Source of the DNA: Bettongia penicillata ogilbyi
Taxonomy: Eukaryota > Chordata > Mammalia > Diprotodontia > Potoroidae
Direction of reading: 5' to 3'
Assembly: GCA_023548195.1 (NCBI GenBank)
Contig: JAJHZJ010000496.1
Location: 7,831,144-7,895,143 of the forward strand
DNA: 64,000 nucleotides
Below, piece after piece: positions 53,570 to 63,774 of this stretch (positions are counted from its first letter, which is position 1; every line of letters begins with the position of its first letter). Below the pieces are notes generated by a model. That model was not told the origin of the DNA. It made no database searches and worked only from the letters and a program-made list of their open reading frames with translations. Position numbers and translations under genes: made by a program.

Positions 53570-54175
53570 TTTAAAAAGGAAGTAGAGCCTTAGTGGTATT
53601 TGGCATACCCAGTAGGGTAAGATAAAAACTAAGAAGAGAAATAATCTTCTAACCTTAAACCAGACAAAAACTAAACTCCAAGAGTCAGAGAAGGCAGTAG
53701 AAGGGAAAAAATTCTCAGAGTAGAAGGGATCTTACTCTGGGCAAATACTACCTATTGGTATAACCTGACTGAAGAAAAGTTGTTTAGAGTCATTGGCTGA
53801 AAGTATTATAGCCCTATCTTTCAGGAGAGAGCCTTACCTTCTGCTCTCTCTAATGTCCTCCTGTGGGTGGAAGAGGTAGTTGGAAGAGACTTGGCTGAGA
53901 GACCAGGTAAAGCAGAAAATAATGTACAGCAGAACTGCTGCCCAATGACATTACCAGAGGACATGGCCAACTCTGCGGTGTCAGAGGATAAGGTTTCATC
54001 TGCACATCTATGCAAATTCACTTTTCTCACTGAAGGTATAAGACTTTATGGTAGAATGAATTCCACATTTATGGACAGTACTTTTTTCTTTTATTAAATT
54101 TCATTAGATATCTTTGCTTTGAGCTAAGTGTATCATTTGACTGACTAGTAAAACTAAATGTATCAGTGGGGGCTC
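53570..54175 (+). other. possible solo LTR or retroviral LTR edge
   Basis: About 600 bases with no other match end in 'aatgtatca' at 54,157-54,165, followed one base later by tgggggctc (54,167-54,175). This equals the first nine bases of a proline-tRNA primer-binding site. Upstream 'ttttattaaatttcatt' could serve as polyadenylation context. No gag-like sequence follows. This is weak evidence; an unrelated repeat is as likely. Confidence 0.25.
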
Positions 54176-54499
54176 AAAAGAAAAAAAAGATTCTTACCAA
54201 GCAATTCTCTACCACAAATATCTTAGGATCTACAGAAAAGGGTGGCTCCGTACGCCAACACTGTAATTTTCATTAGCAGTATATGTTTATAGGTATTCCT
54301 GCTGCCTCTGCTTTTGTCTCCAAGAATTTTGAAAAATATCATGTGATTCAGAAGGACAGTCTACAAATATGCAGTTTTTCTCTTTGCCTCAACCATTTTG
54401 GTAGAATAAATATTTTAAAAGCACCACTCATACAGACTCCACCTCTTTATCATATTTTACTGGCATATCATTTGAGAATAATTACTCAAGTTTCTACAG
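54176..54499. other. unassigned DNA
   Basis: Nothing is recognised. Confidence 0.35.
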
Positions 54500-54692
54500 G
54501 ACTTTTCGCAGTGCTTTCCTCACACCAACTTTCTGAGCCACATAGTCCAAAGACTATTCTCCCACTCCACAGATAAGAACACTTGGGCTTAGAGAGGCCA
54601 ATTGTACATTTACAATACAGCAGAACTAAAGTAAAAATCCAGATCTCTTAAGTCCAAATACAAGCTCTTTTGCCAAGCTACCCTTGTCTAAG
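54500..54692 (-). mobile_element. MIR-family SINE
   Basis: 'gcagtgctttcctcacac', 'ccacagataagaacactt' and 'aaatccagatctcttaag' mark it. Confidence 0.65.
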
Positions 54693-54769
54693 ATTTCTAT
54701 AAAAACAAATGATGTATTACAGTGAGACAAATTTGGTCTAAAGTTGGTATACAATTGCCTCCATTGCAG

Positions 54770-54960
54770 AGATGAGACTAAGTATTGAGCTCAGTTTGTT
54801 TTCAAATATATCCATGAAATATTCTTCATCCTCTGTCAGACTTAATGCAAGTCACTTCCTGGGTTAGATGAACAGTTCTCAATGTGTACAGTGGGATAAA
54901 TGTTGATTTGTCCCATCTGAGTCAGCACAAAGCTGTCAGATCAGATAATCTCTCTCTTTT
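54770..54960 (+). mobile_element. MIR-family fragment
   Basis: 'atgcaagtcacttcctgg' and 'tgtgtacagtgggataaa' are a weak forward MIR. Confidence 0.45.
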
Positions 54961-55074
54961 GATGTGACTGAGAGTTCCATTCCTGCAATACAAACTTGCC
55001 ATTTCCTGCCCCCAGCCCCAAATTCACATTACCAACTGTTATTTGGATTTTAAAATTTGATTTTTACTGCTTGA

Positions 55075-55240
55075 TCATGGGATTATAGGATTAAAAAATG
55101 AAAAAGATCTCAGAGGTAGGCTAGTCCAACCCTCTCATGTCACCAATGGGTGGACTGCAGCAAAGAGAGGGTAAGGGATTTTTTCCAAACCACACAAATG
55201 CTGAGTGTCATAGGTGAGATTTGGGAAGGCAATTTAAAGC
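55075..55240 (-). mobile_element. MIR3-type SINE
   Basis: 'gatctcagaggtaggcta', 'gtccaaccctctcatgtc' and 'aaaccacacaaatgctga' mark it. Confidence 0.75.
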
Positions 55241-55714
55241 ATATGATAGAACATTGAAGTAAAGAAAAATTCCTCCAGCCAAATTTCTTAATTCTTACTA
55301 ATTGACTTAACTAAATTTGCATGTTAAACAGAATTAGTTTGGCCTCAATCATTCCCCTTTATAAGAGTCTTTTTGGTGCATAGGTGTCCCCTGAGGGCTA
55401 TAAAAAGCACTGAGGACAAGGAATCCTGTTGTGATGGAGAGCTCTATCATCATCCACCTTTGCTTGCAACTCAAGTGGGGATCCAAGTGGACCTGTGATT
55501 GAACTCTGAAGGAGTAAAATTCCAGGGCAGAGGGCTTACTCTGATTAACCAGGAGAGATCAGCCTTGCTTAGACACTTCAACAAGAAAATTCCAGAAACA
55601 GCTACTGAGGAGTTCCTAAAGAATGACAAGCATCAAAGTAGCTGTCCAAAGTGCTTGACTCTAAGGGAATAACTTGAACCTGGAAGCAAGTTCCTCTAAA
55701 AAGCCAAGTAATTA
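55241..55714. other. unique DNA
   Basis: Nothing is recognised. A TATA-like string near 55,399 has no associated gene. Confidence 0.35.
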
Positions 55715-55985
55715 TTGAGGCAGCCAGGTGTACTAGATAGAGGGATGCACTTGGCTTTGCAAGACAGTTATTGGAATCCTTCCCCTGATCCTTAATAGCT
55801 TTGGGGCCATAGGAAGGTCTCTTGAACCTACTGAATGTCAGTTTCTTCATTTGCGAAATGGAGATTAAAAATGTCTATTATATCTACCTGACATCTGGTT
55901 GTGAGAATCAAATATGATCTTTACATAAAGCAATTTGCAAACCTTAAAGGCAAGGCTTTATAAATATTGACTATTACCCTTCATT
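55715..55985 (+). mobile_element. THER1/MIR-type SINE
   Basis: 'gaggcagccaggtgtact', 'ttcatttgcgaaatggag', 'gtgagaatcaaatatgat' and 'ttataaatattgactatt' give head to tail. Confidence 0.8.
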
Positions 55986-56099
55986 CACTTCTCCCACCCT
56001 TTAGTCTCTTCAGCAGAATGGCACCATGCAAAGGGGTCTTGGATCATAGGCTCTTAAGCTTCTAATTGAACAATTAAAGAGCTATGTTTAAACCAAGGC

Positions 56100-56330
56100 T
56101 TGACTCTTTGGTATGATACTGGACTTGAAGTTCAGGAATCCTGAGTTCCTGCCTTGGATTCTTTCTTATTTCTGTGGTCATGGGAAGTCACTTTACTACT
56201 TGAGCCTCTTTGACATCTGATACTTCAACTGCCTACTTTACAGGATTGAGGGACAAATGAGATTATGTATCTAAAGTGTTTTTGAAAACCTTAAAGGTCT
56301 GTAAATAGTCATTACTACTCACTATTTCTG
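56100..56330 (+). mobile_element. MIR-family SINE
   Basis: 'ttcaggaatcctgagttc', 'catgggaagtcactttac' and 'ggacaaatgagattatgt' mark it. Confidence 0.7.
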
Positions 56331-56344
56331 GTAAATTGAGATAA

Positions 56345-56428
56345 ATAATTTAATTAAATTCCATTCAGTGAGTATTTCTTAATTGCATTCTATGGGCCAG
56401 GTACTGTGCTAGATTCTGGGGATAAAGA
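56345..56428 (-). mobile_element. L2 3'-end fragment
   Basis: 'attccattcagtgagtat', 'gggccaggtactgtgcta' and 'gattctggggataaag' lead directly into the inverted-repeat arm. Confidence 0.7.
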
Positions 56429-56429
56429 A

Positions 56430-56590
56430 ATATGTTTCAAGGTATGAATGGAATTAAGAGGACTTTCCAGCCTTAAAGTGAGCAAGCCACTTACACTATA
56501 GATATGTTATTAGAAGCTAAGAATTATTAGAAGCTAAAGAATAAGGGTCCAACACCATGTCTTGCTCAAAATGATTATGTAATCTGGGAT
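56430..56590 (+). repeat. inverted-repeat arm 1
   Basis: About 155 bases recur as the reverse complement at 57,642-57,799, with about nine in ten bases matching. The longest exact block includes 'ccacttacactatagata'. This arm has a 14-base direct repeat ttattagaagctaa (56,507-56,520 and 56,524-56,537) that is single and altered in arm 2. I do not recognise the sequence as a known repeat. Confidence 0.85.
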
Positions 56591-56597
56591 GTTCTGT

Positions 56598-56640
56598 CTT
56601 CCTGTCTTTCTCTCTCTCGCTTTTTCTCTCTCTCTCTAAT
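56598..56640. repeat. CT-rich tract
   Basis: A short pyrimidine run follows arm 1 directly. Confidence 0.8.
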
Positions 56641-57353
56641 AAGAAATCCTTGTCTTTTCAAATCAATCTTATTCAGTACTATCTGCAGATTTTGCCTCAC
56701 AATATCCACAATGATTGATAAGGTTATTTAATAATTTTGAAAATCATGTAGCCCCCAAGCAACAAGGTGGCTCTGGAAGACTACCCAGAGGAGACAGGGG
56801 ACTCAGATAAAATCATTGAAATGAGGTGTTAATAATGAGCTTTAATGGACTTGAGAGTGAAGGTGCCTAATCTCCTTAGGCCAACAGCTGATGCCATGCA
56901 TTTGTATCCAGTTCTGCTCCATTGGACTGCTCTTGGAGCATCAAATCACCATATAACAACCTACCTATAGAATAAAAGACTGAAAATGAACAGCTAAGGC
57001 TTTACAATTCTTCTCTCCTCTGTTTACAAATCCCGAATGCCTTTAGTCATTAAGTGGGAAAAAAGGTCCCAGATAGAGCTACTCTTTTCTCAGTTACCTC
57101 TTTGTATGATCAATGATGGAGAAAGGGAACAAGCTAGGGGTTTGTGCTTTTCGTTTGTAAGTGATAAATAGGGTAGTTTATCATTCATATTACAATAACA
57201 AAACCCTTGCTTATCATGAACTTGGGGACTTGTATATATTGTCTTTCCATCATTAATGAGTTAATTTACATAACTTTCCTGCTAGGTAAGGCATTTCTAT
57301 TTTACTTATTTATTTCTATTTGTTGTTTAATTTTTTTCTCAAATAAAAAAACA
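56641..57353. other. unique spacer between inverted arms
   Basis: About 700 bases have no recognised repeat, frame or transposase remnant. Confidence 0.4.
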
Positions 57354-57500
57354 GATCACAGAATTTTAGAACCATAGTGCTAGGGTCAGAAGGTACCTCA
57401 GAAGTCACTGAGCCCAAGAATCTCATTTTACAGATGAGAGTCCGAGGCTCAGAGGACTGTGAGCAAGAAGGGTAGACTTTGAACTCAGATCTTTTCCCTC
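57354..57500 (-). mobile_element. MIR3-type SINE
   Basis: 'gatcacagaattttagaa', 'aaggtacctcagaagtca' and 'ttttacagatgagagtcc' mark a well preserved copy inside the inverted-repeat spacer. Confidence 0.85.
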
Positions 57501-57641
57501 CAAAACCAGTGCTCTTTTCCCTTAGTGGGATCCCCCAATCCCATACTTGCCAGGTGAGCAGGTTTTCCAGAAGCTTTGGAACAGAGGAAAAGACCCCCAT
57601 TTAACCTTGGCCAGATGAATTTTCCTCGGGACAATGAAAGA

Positions 57642-57799
57642 GCACCCCAGATTACACAATCATTTTGAGCAAGGAATGATGTTGGACCCTTATTTTTTAG
57701 CTATTTTCTTAGCTTCTAAGAACATATCTATAGTGTAAGTGGCTTACTCACTTTAACCCTGAAAAGTCCTCTCAATTCCATTCAGGCCTTGAAGCATAT
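57642..57799 (-). repeat. inverted-repeat arm 2
   Basis: It is the reverse complement of 56,430-56,590 with about 13 substitutions and one short indel over roughly 152 aligned bases. Outside the arms the flanks do not match, so the ends are fairly sharp. Confidence 0.85.
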
Positions 57800-58019
57800 T
57801 GCCTTTCAACTGAAAATTGTTCTAAACCTTTACTAGAAAATGAGGTCAACCTCAAGTACAGAGTTTGGTTGTGAGTTCTGTTTCCCATCTGAGACAATTG
57901 TCATTTGCTGGCACACTACCAAACAGACCCTGTGCTTTGACACTTGAAGTATCATTGAGATCCAAAGGCCAGATGACTTAGAATTTATATGGCACCAAAG
58001 TTGTTCCAAAGAACCAGTC

Positions 58020-58385
58020 TTAGTTACAGGTTCACAGAGGCACAAAATTTAGAGTTGAAAGTGAAATTAGTTACCTTCTGGTCTAAAACACACCCCACTG
58101 CAACATCTATCCAGCCTTTTTGAGGACCTCCAGTGATGCAGAACCTATCACCCCCTAATGTAGCTCATTCCATTTTTTGGAATTGTTAAGAAGGTTCACC
58201 AATGCACAATATAAAGTTATCTCTGAAGCTCCCATCTGTGTTCTGCATCCTGTCTTCTGGGACTATGAACAAATCTAATCCTACTTCTATATGCCAGAAC
58301 TTCAGACAGGTAATGAACTCCCTGAATCTTCTCCAACCAACCAATAACCTTAATTGATCAACCTTTAGTGAACAGTTGACATTCA
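58020..58385 (-). mobile_element. CR1/L3-type LINE fragment
   Basis: 'aacatctatccagccttt', 'ggacctccagtgatgcag', 'tagctcattccatttttt' and 'gttaagaaggttcacc' give the complement CR1/L3 order. Confidence 0.65.
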
Positions 58386-58899
58386 AAGCATTTTCTTGGT
58401 GGCCAAAGAGGATTTAAAGGATGGGACCTAAACTCATGGAGTTTTCAGTCAAGTTTCTGCAGTCATGCTTGAGCTCAAGAGCCCCAAACATAAACTTCAT
58501 AGCTGGTGCCCTGTTGCTCCCCTGATTGGTTTTCTGGTCTTTTAGCCTTTTTCACTCATGAAATCTTATGAAAATAATTCAAAGAGTCTTACATTGAACT
58601 ATCAGATGAAACCATGCATGAAGTGAGAAAGCCCTTACTCACATGCCCTATTAGACACCCTGTGCCTAACCCACAGCATTTTCAAGCACATAACTCAAAC
58701 ATATTAAGCTAGCAGTATGTTGTTGAAGAAATAATCTGAACACACAAAAAAGTATTAGGGAACTTCTGTTAAGTATTTAAATGTTTTTAAGATTCCTTTT
58801 TAATTTAATTTCCTTTCACATTCTCTGCTATAATCAGATTGGTTGGGTAGTTGTTGCCTGCCTATGTACAGACTGTCACTTGGCATGGAGACCACTTCT
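58386..58899. other. unique DNA
   Basis: Nothing is recognised. Confidence 0.35.
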
Positions 58900-59055
58900 T
58901 CCCTACCTATGTCGTGTAGAATCCCGAATTTCCTTCAGATCTCAGATCTGGTATTTCCTCTTTCATGAGGTGTTTTCTTGAAAGCAGGGCTGCTTCATTC
59001 CAGGGACTTAGCCTAGGGCTTCACCTACAGTAGATGCTTAATAAATGCTTTCTGT
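58900..59055 (+). mobile_element. L2 LINE 3' end
   Basis: 'agaatcccgaatttcctt', 'cctctttcatgaggtgtt' and 'gtagatgcttaataaatg' mark it. Confidence 0.75.
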
Positions 59056-59315
59056 GTTGCTGACTTTTAAAAGAGTATGTCCTGAGAAGAAAATAGTTCA
59101 TCTGAAGGACTGATTTTCTATTTTGTAGAATTTCAGGTTCTGTGATACATGGGTGGGAGGGGTATCTGCTAGAGGTGGGCTTCTCAGTGTTCTTCAAATC
59201 ACATCATGTAAGTAACTGGTTGCTCTAGAAAATAAATAAGCATATAATTGATTGATGTATATGGGAAGGGATGATGGCATTTTTTGTAGAACCAACCAAA
59301 GGTTTTGGATAGATG
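59056..59315. other. unassigned DNA
   Basis: Nothing is recognised. Confidence 0.35.
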
Positions 59316-59560
59316 CAGTACTGATTTGTTCAGTTGGTTAAAAAGTGTCCAACTCTTTGTGACACTGTATGGGATTTTCTTGGCAAAGAAACATTTCCTT
59401 CTCTAAGTCATTTTACAGATGATAAAATTGAGGCAAATAGGGTTAAATGATTTGTGCAGGGTCATACAACTAGTGTGAGGCCAGATTTGAACTCAGGAAG
59501 ATGAGAGTCCTGAATCCTGGTACTCTGTCCACTGTATCATCTAACACCACCCCCACCCCT
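59316..59560 (-). mobile_element. marsupial CORE-SINE
   Basis: 'aactctttgtgacactgt', 'ggattttcttggcaaaga', 'cattttacagatgataaa' and 'ggccagatttgaactcag' are the complement of the family at 41.15 kb. Confidence 0.85.
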
Positions 59561-59599
59561 ACTAGGTACCACTAATTTCTGTGACTTTAGAAATATACT

Positions 59600-59790
59600 G
59601 TCATGGCCACAGTGGGAAGAACACTGGATTTATAAGTTAGAGGGCCTGGGTTCAAATTCCAGATCTGGTTCTAATGTTATGAAAATGGGTCAATCATGGC
59701 CCTTCTTTGTGGACCTTAGTTTTCTTAATTAAAATACAAAAAGGTTAGACCTTATCATTTCTAAGGTTCCTTCCCACTCTGCCTGTGAGA
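59600..59790 (+). mobile_element. MIR3-type SINE
   Basis: 'gaacactggatttataag', 'gggcctgggttcaaattc' and 'ctaaggttccttcccact' mark it. Confidence 0.8.
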
Positions 59791-59967
59791 CTAGAAGAAA
59801 ACTGGTCTTCTATTCTGTCAGAGCATTTAGTCTATGTTCTGTGCATCTGACACTCCCTAGATACTGCTTACTGATGCCCCTAGTCAGGGTGGAGGGTGCC
59901 AAAATTTCACATACCTTCTGATTCAGCTAAGCTTTCACACAGGAAGACTTTGACTAATCTCTCCTGT

Positions 59968-60118
59968 TGCTGGATGGCAGGACCCAAAGACAATGCATTG
60001 AACTTGGAGTCATGATCCTAGTTCATATCCTGGCTCTGTCACACCTGTGGGTCACATGTGTGACCTTGGGCATGTCCCTTCACCTCTCTGAAACTCAATT
60101 TCCTAATAATGAAAATAA
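59968..60118 (+). mobile_element. MIR3-type SINE, left half
   Basis: 'cattgaacttggagtcat', 'tgtgtgaccttgggcatg' and 'actcaatttcctaataat' run until another SINE interrupts. The rest resumes at 60,371. Confidence 0.75.
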
Positions 60119-60370
60119 CAGCAATAATAACTAACATTTATATGCCCCTATTATGTGCCAGGCACTTTATAGATATCCCATTTAATCCTCACAATAACAC
60201 TAGGAAGGAGGTGCTATTACTGTCTCCATTTTATAGATAATGAAACTGAGGCAAACAGGTGAAGTGACTTGCCCAGGGTCACACTGCTAGTAGATATCAG
60301 GCTGGATTTGAACTCAGTTCTCCTGACTCCAGGGCCTGGTGCTCTATCCATTACACCCTCTAGATGCCCC
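60119..60370 (-). mobile_element. THER1/MIR-type SINE, full length, nested
   Basis: 'taactaacatttatatgc', 'tatgtgccaggcacttta', 'attttatagataatgaaa', 'gacttgcccagggtcaca' and 'ggtgctctatccattaca' give the whole element on the complement. Confidence 0.88.
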
Positions 60371-60445
60371 TAATACACATTTTTCTTCATCTCTAAAATT
60401 AGGGGTTTGGATTAGATGACACTCAAGGTCTCTTTCAGATGTAAA
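60371..60445 (+). mobile_element. MIR3-type SINE, right half
   Basis: 'ttcttcatctctaaaatt', 'gggtttggattagatgac' and 'actcaaggtctctttcag' continue the text broken at 60,118. Confidence 0.7.
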
Positions 60446-60764
60446 TAAATGGCTACACTGGTTTTAGCACAGCCAGCCGCTCAGCATCACCCAAGTAGCT
60501 CTACTTCTGATCTACAAAGTTGGTACCTAGACTGAATGTCACCAGGGAAAGAAACAGAAGCAGAATGCAAAAGTCTTCAGCCTCAAAATGTGTACAATTC
60601 CAAGAGGTCAGCTAGAGATCTGGTTGTTTCTCAGAAAGAATTTTCCCATAGAAACAAAGTGATAAATAAGAATGAGGCTCCTGAGCCAGACTACAAAAGT
60701 TCAATCTCATTTATGATAGTGCAGAGTCCTAGAGCAAGGTGAAGCACAGTGGAGAGAAAAACAG
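60446..60764. other. unique DNA
   Basis: Nothing is recognised. A plus-strand frame at 60,536-60,742 is motif-free. Confidence 0.35.
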
Positions 60765-60995
60765 AACCACATGATCTTAGACGTGAAGGGATCTCGGAGA
60801 CTTAGGTCAGCCCACAGCCAAGAGAAATCTGTCATAGAGGTTTTGACAAGTGGTCTTGTAGCCTCTGCTTAAAGACCTTCACGGAGGGGGAACCTACCAA
60901 TTTACTGCTAAGGGCACCTATTCAGGGTGAGGATAGCTTGGCGCCTCTTTATACAAGAACTTGTGCCAGCTAAACCTCCAAAAGTTTGGGAACTA
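60765..60995 (-). mobile_element. CR1/L3-type LINE 3' end
   Basis: 'gatcttagacgtgaaggg', 'tgtagcctctgcttaaag' and 'gagggggaacctaccaat' match the complement CR1/L3 terminus. Confidence 0.65.
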
Positions 60996-61007
60996 AATTT
61001 GGGGAAA

Positions 61008-61245
61008 AGTGTTTATATATGTATATGAAATGTACATAACATATATGTATATGTATTTACAAGTATATATGTATATACATATGGAATGTGTACATATGTA
61101 TTTGTATATATACAACATACACAATATACTTACACATGTGTGTGCACATATGTTGTACATTACATGTTAACACACAGTACATGTAAATATATACATTATA
61201 TACACACATATATGTATATATGCATATGCATACCTATATATTCCC
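61008..61245. repeat. TA/TG/CA-rich tract
   Basis: About 240 bases of irregular alternating purine-pyrimidine sequence. Confidence 0.9.
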
Positions 61246-61329
61246 AATAATAGGAGACATAGTATGGAAAATCCCAAGTACTGAATAATAAAGTAAACAT
61301 TTAAAATTACAATCTATTGTAATAATTAA

Positions 61330-61395
61330 AATAATGAGGAGAAAGGGGAGAAGGATGAGTAGAAGGAGGAAAAAAAGAAGGAAAGGAAGAAAGAG
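61330..61395. repeat. GA-rich purine tract
   Basis: About 65 bases are mostly A/G. Confidence 0.8.
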
Positions 61396-61397
61396 TA

Positions 61398-61505
61398 TAC
61401 TGCTGTAGTGCTTTACAATTTACAAACTCTTCCTCCCAATCCTGATAATATGAATATTATTACCTCCATTTTGTAGATTAAGAAACTGATATCTAGCGGT
61501 TATGT
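61398..61505 (-). mobile_element. MIR-family fragment
   Basis: 'tagtgctttacaatttac' and 'tccattttgtagattaag' mark it. Confidence 0.7.
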
Positions 61506-61529
61506 GAAGATCCCTTTTCTCTTTTGGAA

Positions 61530-61705
61530 GCACCTCGGGGACCATAAAAGGCACCCCTCCTGCCCTTTATTTTCTAGATGAAGAAATTGACAACTGGAGA
61601 GTTTGGGAAACTTACTCAAGGTGCCACAGTAAATTTCAGAAGCTGGATTTGAATTCAGTTCCTCAGACTCCAGAACCAGAGCCTCTACTTTGATGTGCTA
61701 CTGTT
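61530..61705 (-). mobile_element. MIR3-type SINE
   Basis: 'ctagatgaagaaattgac', 'ctggatttgaattcagtt' and 'actccagaaccagagcct' mark it. Confidence 0.75.
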
Positions 61706-61955
61706 GTCATGGGTTCACTAAAGTATTGAAGGATGATTTCTTTTCATTGATTATACAGAGGCTTTTGGATGGCTTCCTTGTTGAAACACTGAGCCTGCCC
61801 AAGACTTGGCCCTCCTGCAGCTCCGGATAAGGAAGCTGAACCTGAACCTGCCTCCTTTCGTGGTCCTAGAAAAGCAAGAATCACATCCTTGGCACGTGGC
61901 ACTGTACATTAATGCTGGATGAGCCGAAGGAGCTAAAACTCAAAGTCTCTGGACA
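61706..61955. other. unassigned DNA
   Basis: The stretch is GC-richer (cagctccggataagg and gcacgtggcactg) with no recognised repeat or frame. Confidence 0.35.
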
Positions 61956-61959
61956 GTGA

Positions 61960-62330
61960 AGCCAACATGGGGATTATAGCCAAGCTGTTTCCTTCCCTTA
62001 ATACTGTAATATCCCATGACCTCTGTATACCACAACTTATTCAACCATTTTTCAACTGCCACCTGCCACGTTGTTTCTAGTTTGTTTGGTTTTGGGGGGG
62101 TGGGGTGGGTGCTCCAGAAAATAAAGCTATGAATAGCATGTTCAATATAGAAATTCCTATCTACCTTTGACCTTTTGGCAATGTAGCTGAATGTGGGTCT
62201 GCTGAATGGAATACACAATCCTACTGCAGAATGAACTTTGGTACCATTCCATGTACTTCAGGGGCACTCTGTTAATACGGATTTGTTAATTATTTTCAAA
62301 AATGAACCTTGAATGGTTGGAATGTAGGCT
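61960..62330 (-). pseudogene. L1 ORF2 C-terminal fragment
   Basis: The minus strand encodes VEKWLNKLWYTEVMGYYS near 61,990-62,060, parallel to IEEWMNKLWHIVVMEYD of the L1 at 52.4 kb. A G-rich interruption (62,090-62,110) splits the fragment. It is a second, independent L1 scrap in the same direction. Confidence 0.7.
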
Positions 62331-62387
62331 ATCAATTGACTTTGCTTATCAATGAAAGGTAACATTTTCCTTTAATTATTATTAATC

Positions 62388-62553
62388 AAAATATGGTTAT
62401 ATATAAATTTTATATTGTTTATATTTATAAATATACTATTTACATATCACAATAAGCATGATGATAACGATACCAAAATGTGGTTATAATCAAATATATT
62501 GTTTATATATTCATTAATACATTATTTATATATAATGCGATGATAACAATACC
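62388..62553 (+). repeat. tandem duplication of an 80-87-base AT-rich unit
   Basis: Unit 1 (62,388-62,474) starts aaaatatggttat and ends gatgataacgatacc. Unit 2 (62,475-62,553) starts aaaatgtggttat and ends gatgataacaatacc. The units share their ends and differ by small internal deletions. Confidence 0.85.
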
Positions 62554-62754
62554 AAATATGTTATCATTATATTACTAAGTATTATTCTATTATTAACAAG
62601 TAAACTTTATTCTGCCATAAGAAAATCCTACAGAAATATTGTCTTTTCTCTCATGATCCACATTACATGGATCCATTGAAATAGAATTATCTAACACACT
62701 TTGCAAACCTTAATTCTCTATGTAAAGCTATACTGCAATTATTTTTATTATTAT

Positions 62755-63038
62755 AGGACCATATCCTAAATATTCTCCCTTCAAAACACAGCTCCAATCC
62801 TACCTTCTGTGAAAGGGCTTTCCTGGTTCTCCCTACTTCTAGTGCCTTCCCTCTGAGATTGCCTCTCGTTTGCACTATGTGTCATGTATATACATAGTTG
62901 TTTACATGCTGTCTCCATCATTACAATGTGAGATTCTTGAGGACTGGGGCTATTTTTGCTCATCTTTGTATCTCTGGCATGGAGCATAGTGTTTGATATG
63001 TAGCAGGTGCTTAACAACACTGTTGATTGACTGACTAT
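62755..63038 (+). mobile_element. L2 LINE 3' end
   Basis: 'cacagctccaatcctacc', 'gggctttcctggttctcc', 'atgtgagattcttgagga' and 'tagcaggtgcttaacaac' give the forward L2 3' order to its terminus. Confidence 0.85.
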
Positions 63039-63267
63039 GATTTATGATCTGACTGATGTGAGCCTTCTCTGCAATAATGCAGACGATTTCTGATCCACCC
63101 CTGCCCATCCTTCATTCTTGTCAACGTCCTGTTATAGCTTCTTTACCATAAAGGGTCTTCCAGATGTCCTGCACATCTTCCTCACTTTCTTTTGATGCCA
63201 TAAAAATACCAGTGGAACTCACAGCCTGTTCATTGGTTATTTCTTTTCCTCATCCCCTTATAGGATT
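63039..63267. other. unassigned DNA
   Basis: Nothing is recognised. Confidence 0.35.
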
Positions 63268-63279
63268 ATCTGGAGTCAA

Positions 63280-63584
63280 GGGGCAGCCAAGTGGTGTAGT
63301 GGATGAAGCACCAGTGCAGGAGTCACCTGTTCAAATCTCACCTTAGACACCTGACACTTACTAGCTACGTGACCTTGGGCAAGTCACTTAACCCCAGTTA
63401 CCTCATCCTGGGTCATCCCCAGTCATATTGATGACTATCTGGTCACTGGATTCAGATAGCTCTGGAGGAGAAGTGAGGCTGGTGACACACACAGTCCTCA
63501 CTCAAAACAGTCAAGTGCAAGTCATGTCATTATTTCTCTGATGGTGTGGTCTTTTTCGGCAACAAAGGATGAACACACAAACAC
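63280..63584 (+). mobile_element. composite CORE-SINE, full length, with target duplication
   Basis: The head 'ggggcagccaagtggtgt', the core 'ctagctacgtgaccttgg' and the added module ('gatgactatctggtcact', 'agtcaagtgcaagtcatg', 'ctttttcggcaacaaagg') are all present. The target duplication is atctggagtca (63,268-63,278 and 63,585-63,595). It seems the most intact retroposon in the window. Confidence 0.9.
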
Positions 63585-63772
63585 ATCTGGAGTCAGGAAA
63601 GGATGAGTTTAAATCCTGCCTCTGATACTTACTAATCATATAAACTTAATCAAGATATTTAGCTTCTTTGAGCCTGTTTCCTCATCGCTAAGAAGAATAG
63701 CATAATATCCATAGTACCTACCTCAAGGGCTAATTAGGAGGCTCAGAACATTCAGAACAGTTTGCAAATTTT
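63585..63772 (+). mobile_element. MIR-family SINE, host of the composite SINE
   Basis: 'tctggagtcaggaaagga', 'tgcctctgatacttacta', 'gcctgtttcctcatcgct' and 'gaacagtttgcaaatttt' mark an older SINE whose start supplied the target site. Confidence 0.75.
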
Positions 63773-63774
63773 GA

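Noticed and set aside
53821..54097. Opposed 69- and 76-codon frames
   Set aside because: Short, motif-free, and better explained as part of an unplaced repeat or LTR-like block.
55395..55410. A TATA-like box (ctataaaaag)
   Set aside because: No initiator, CpG island or downstream exon is visible; a single short AT motif is expected by chance.
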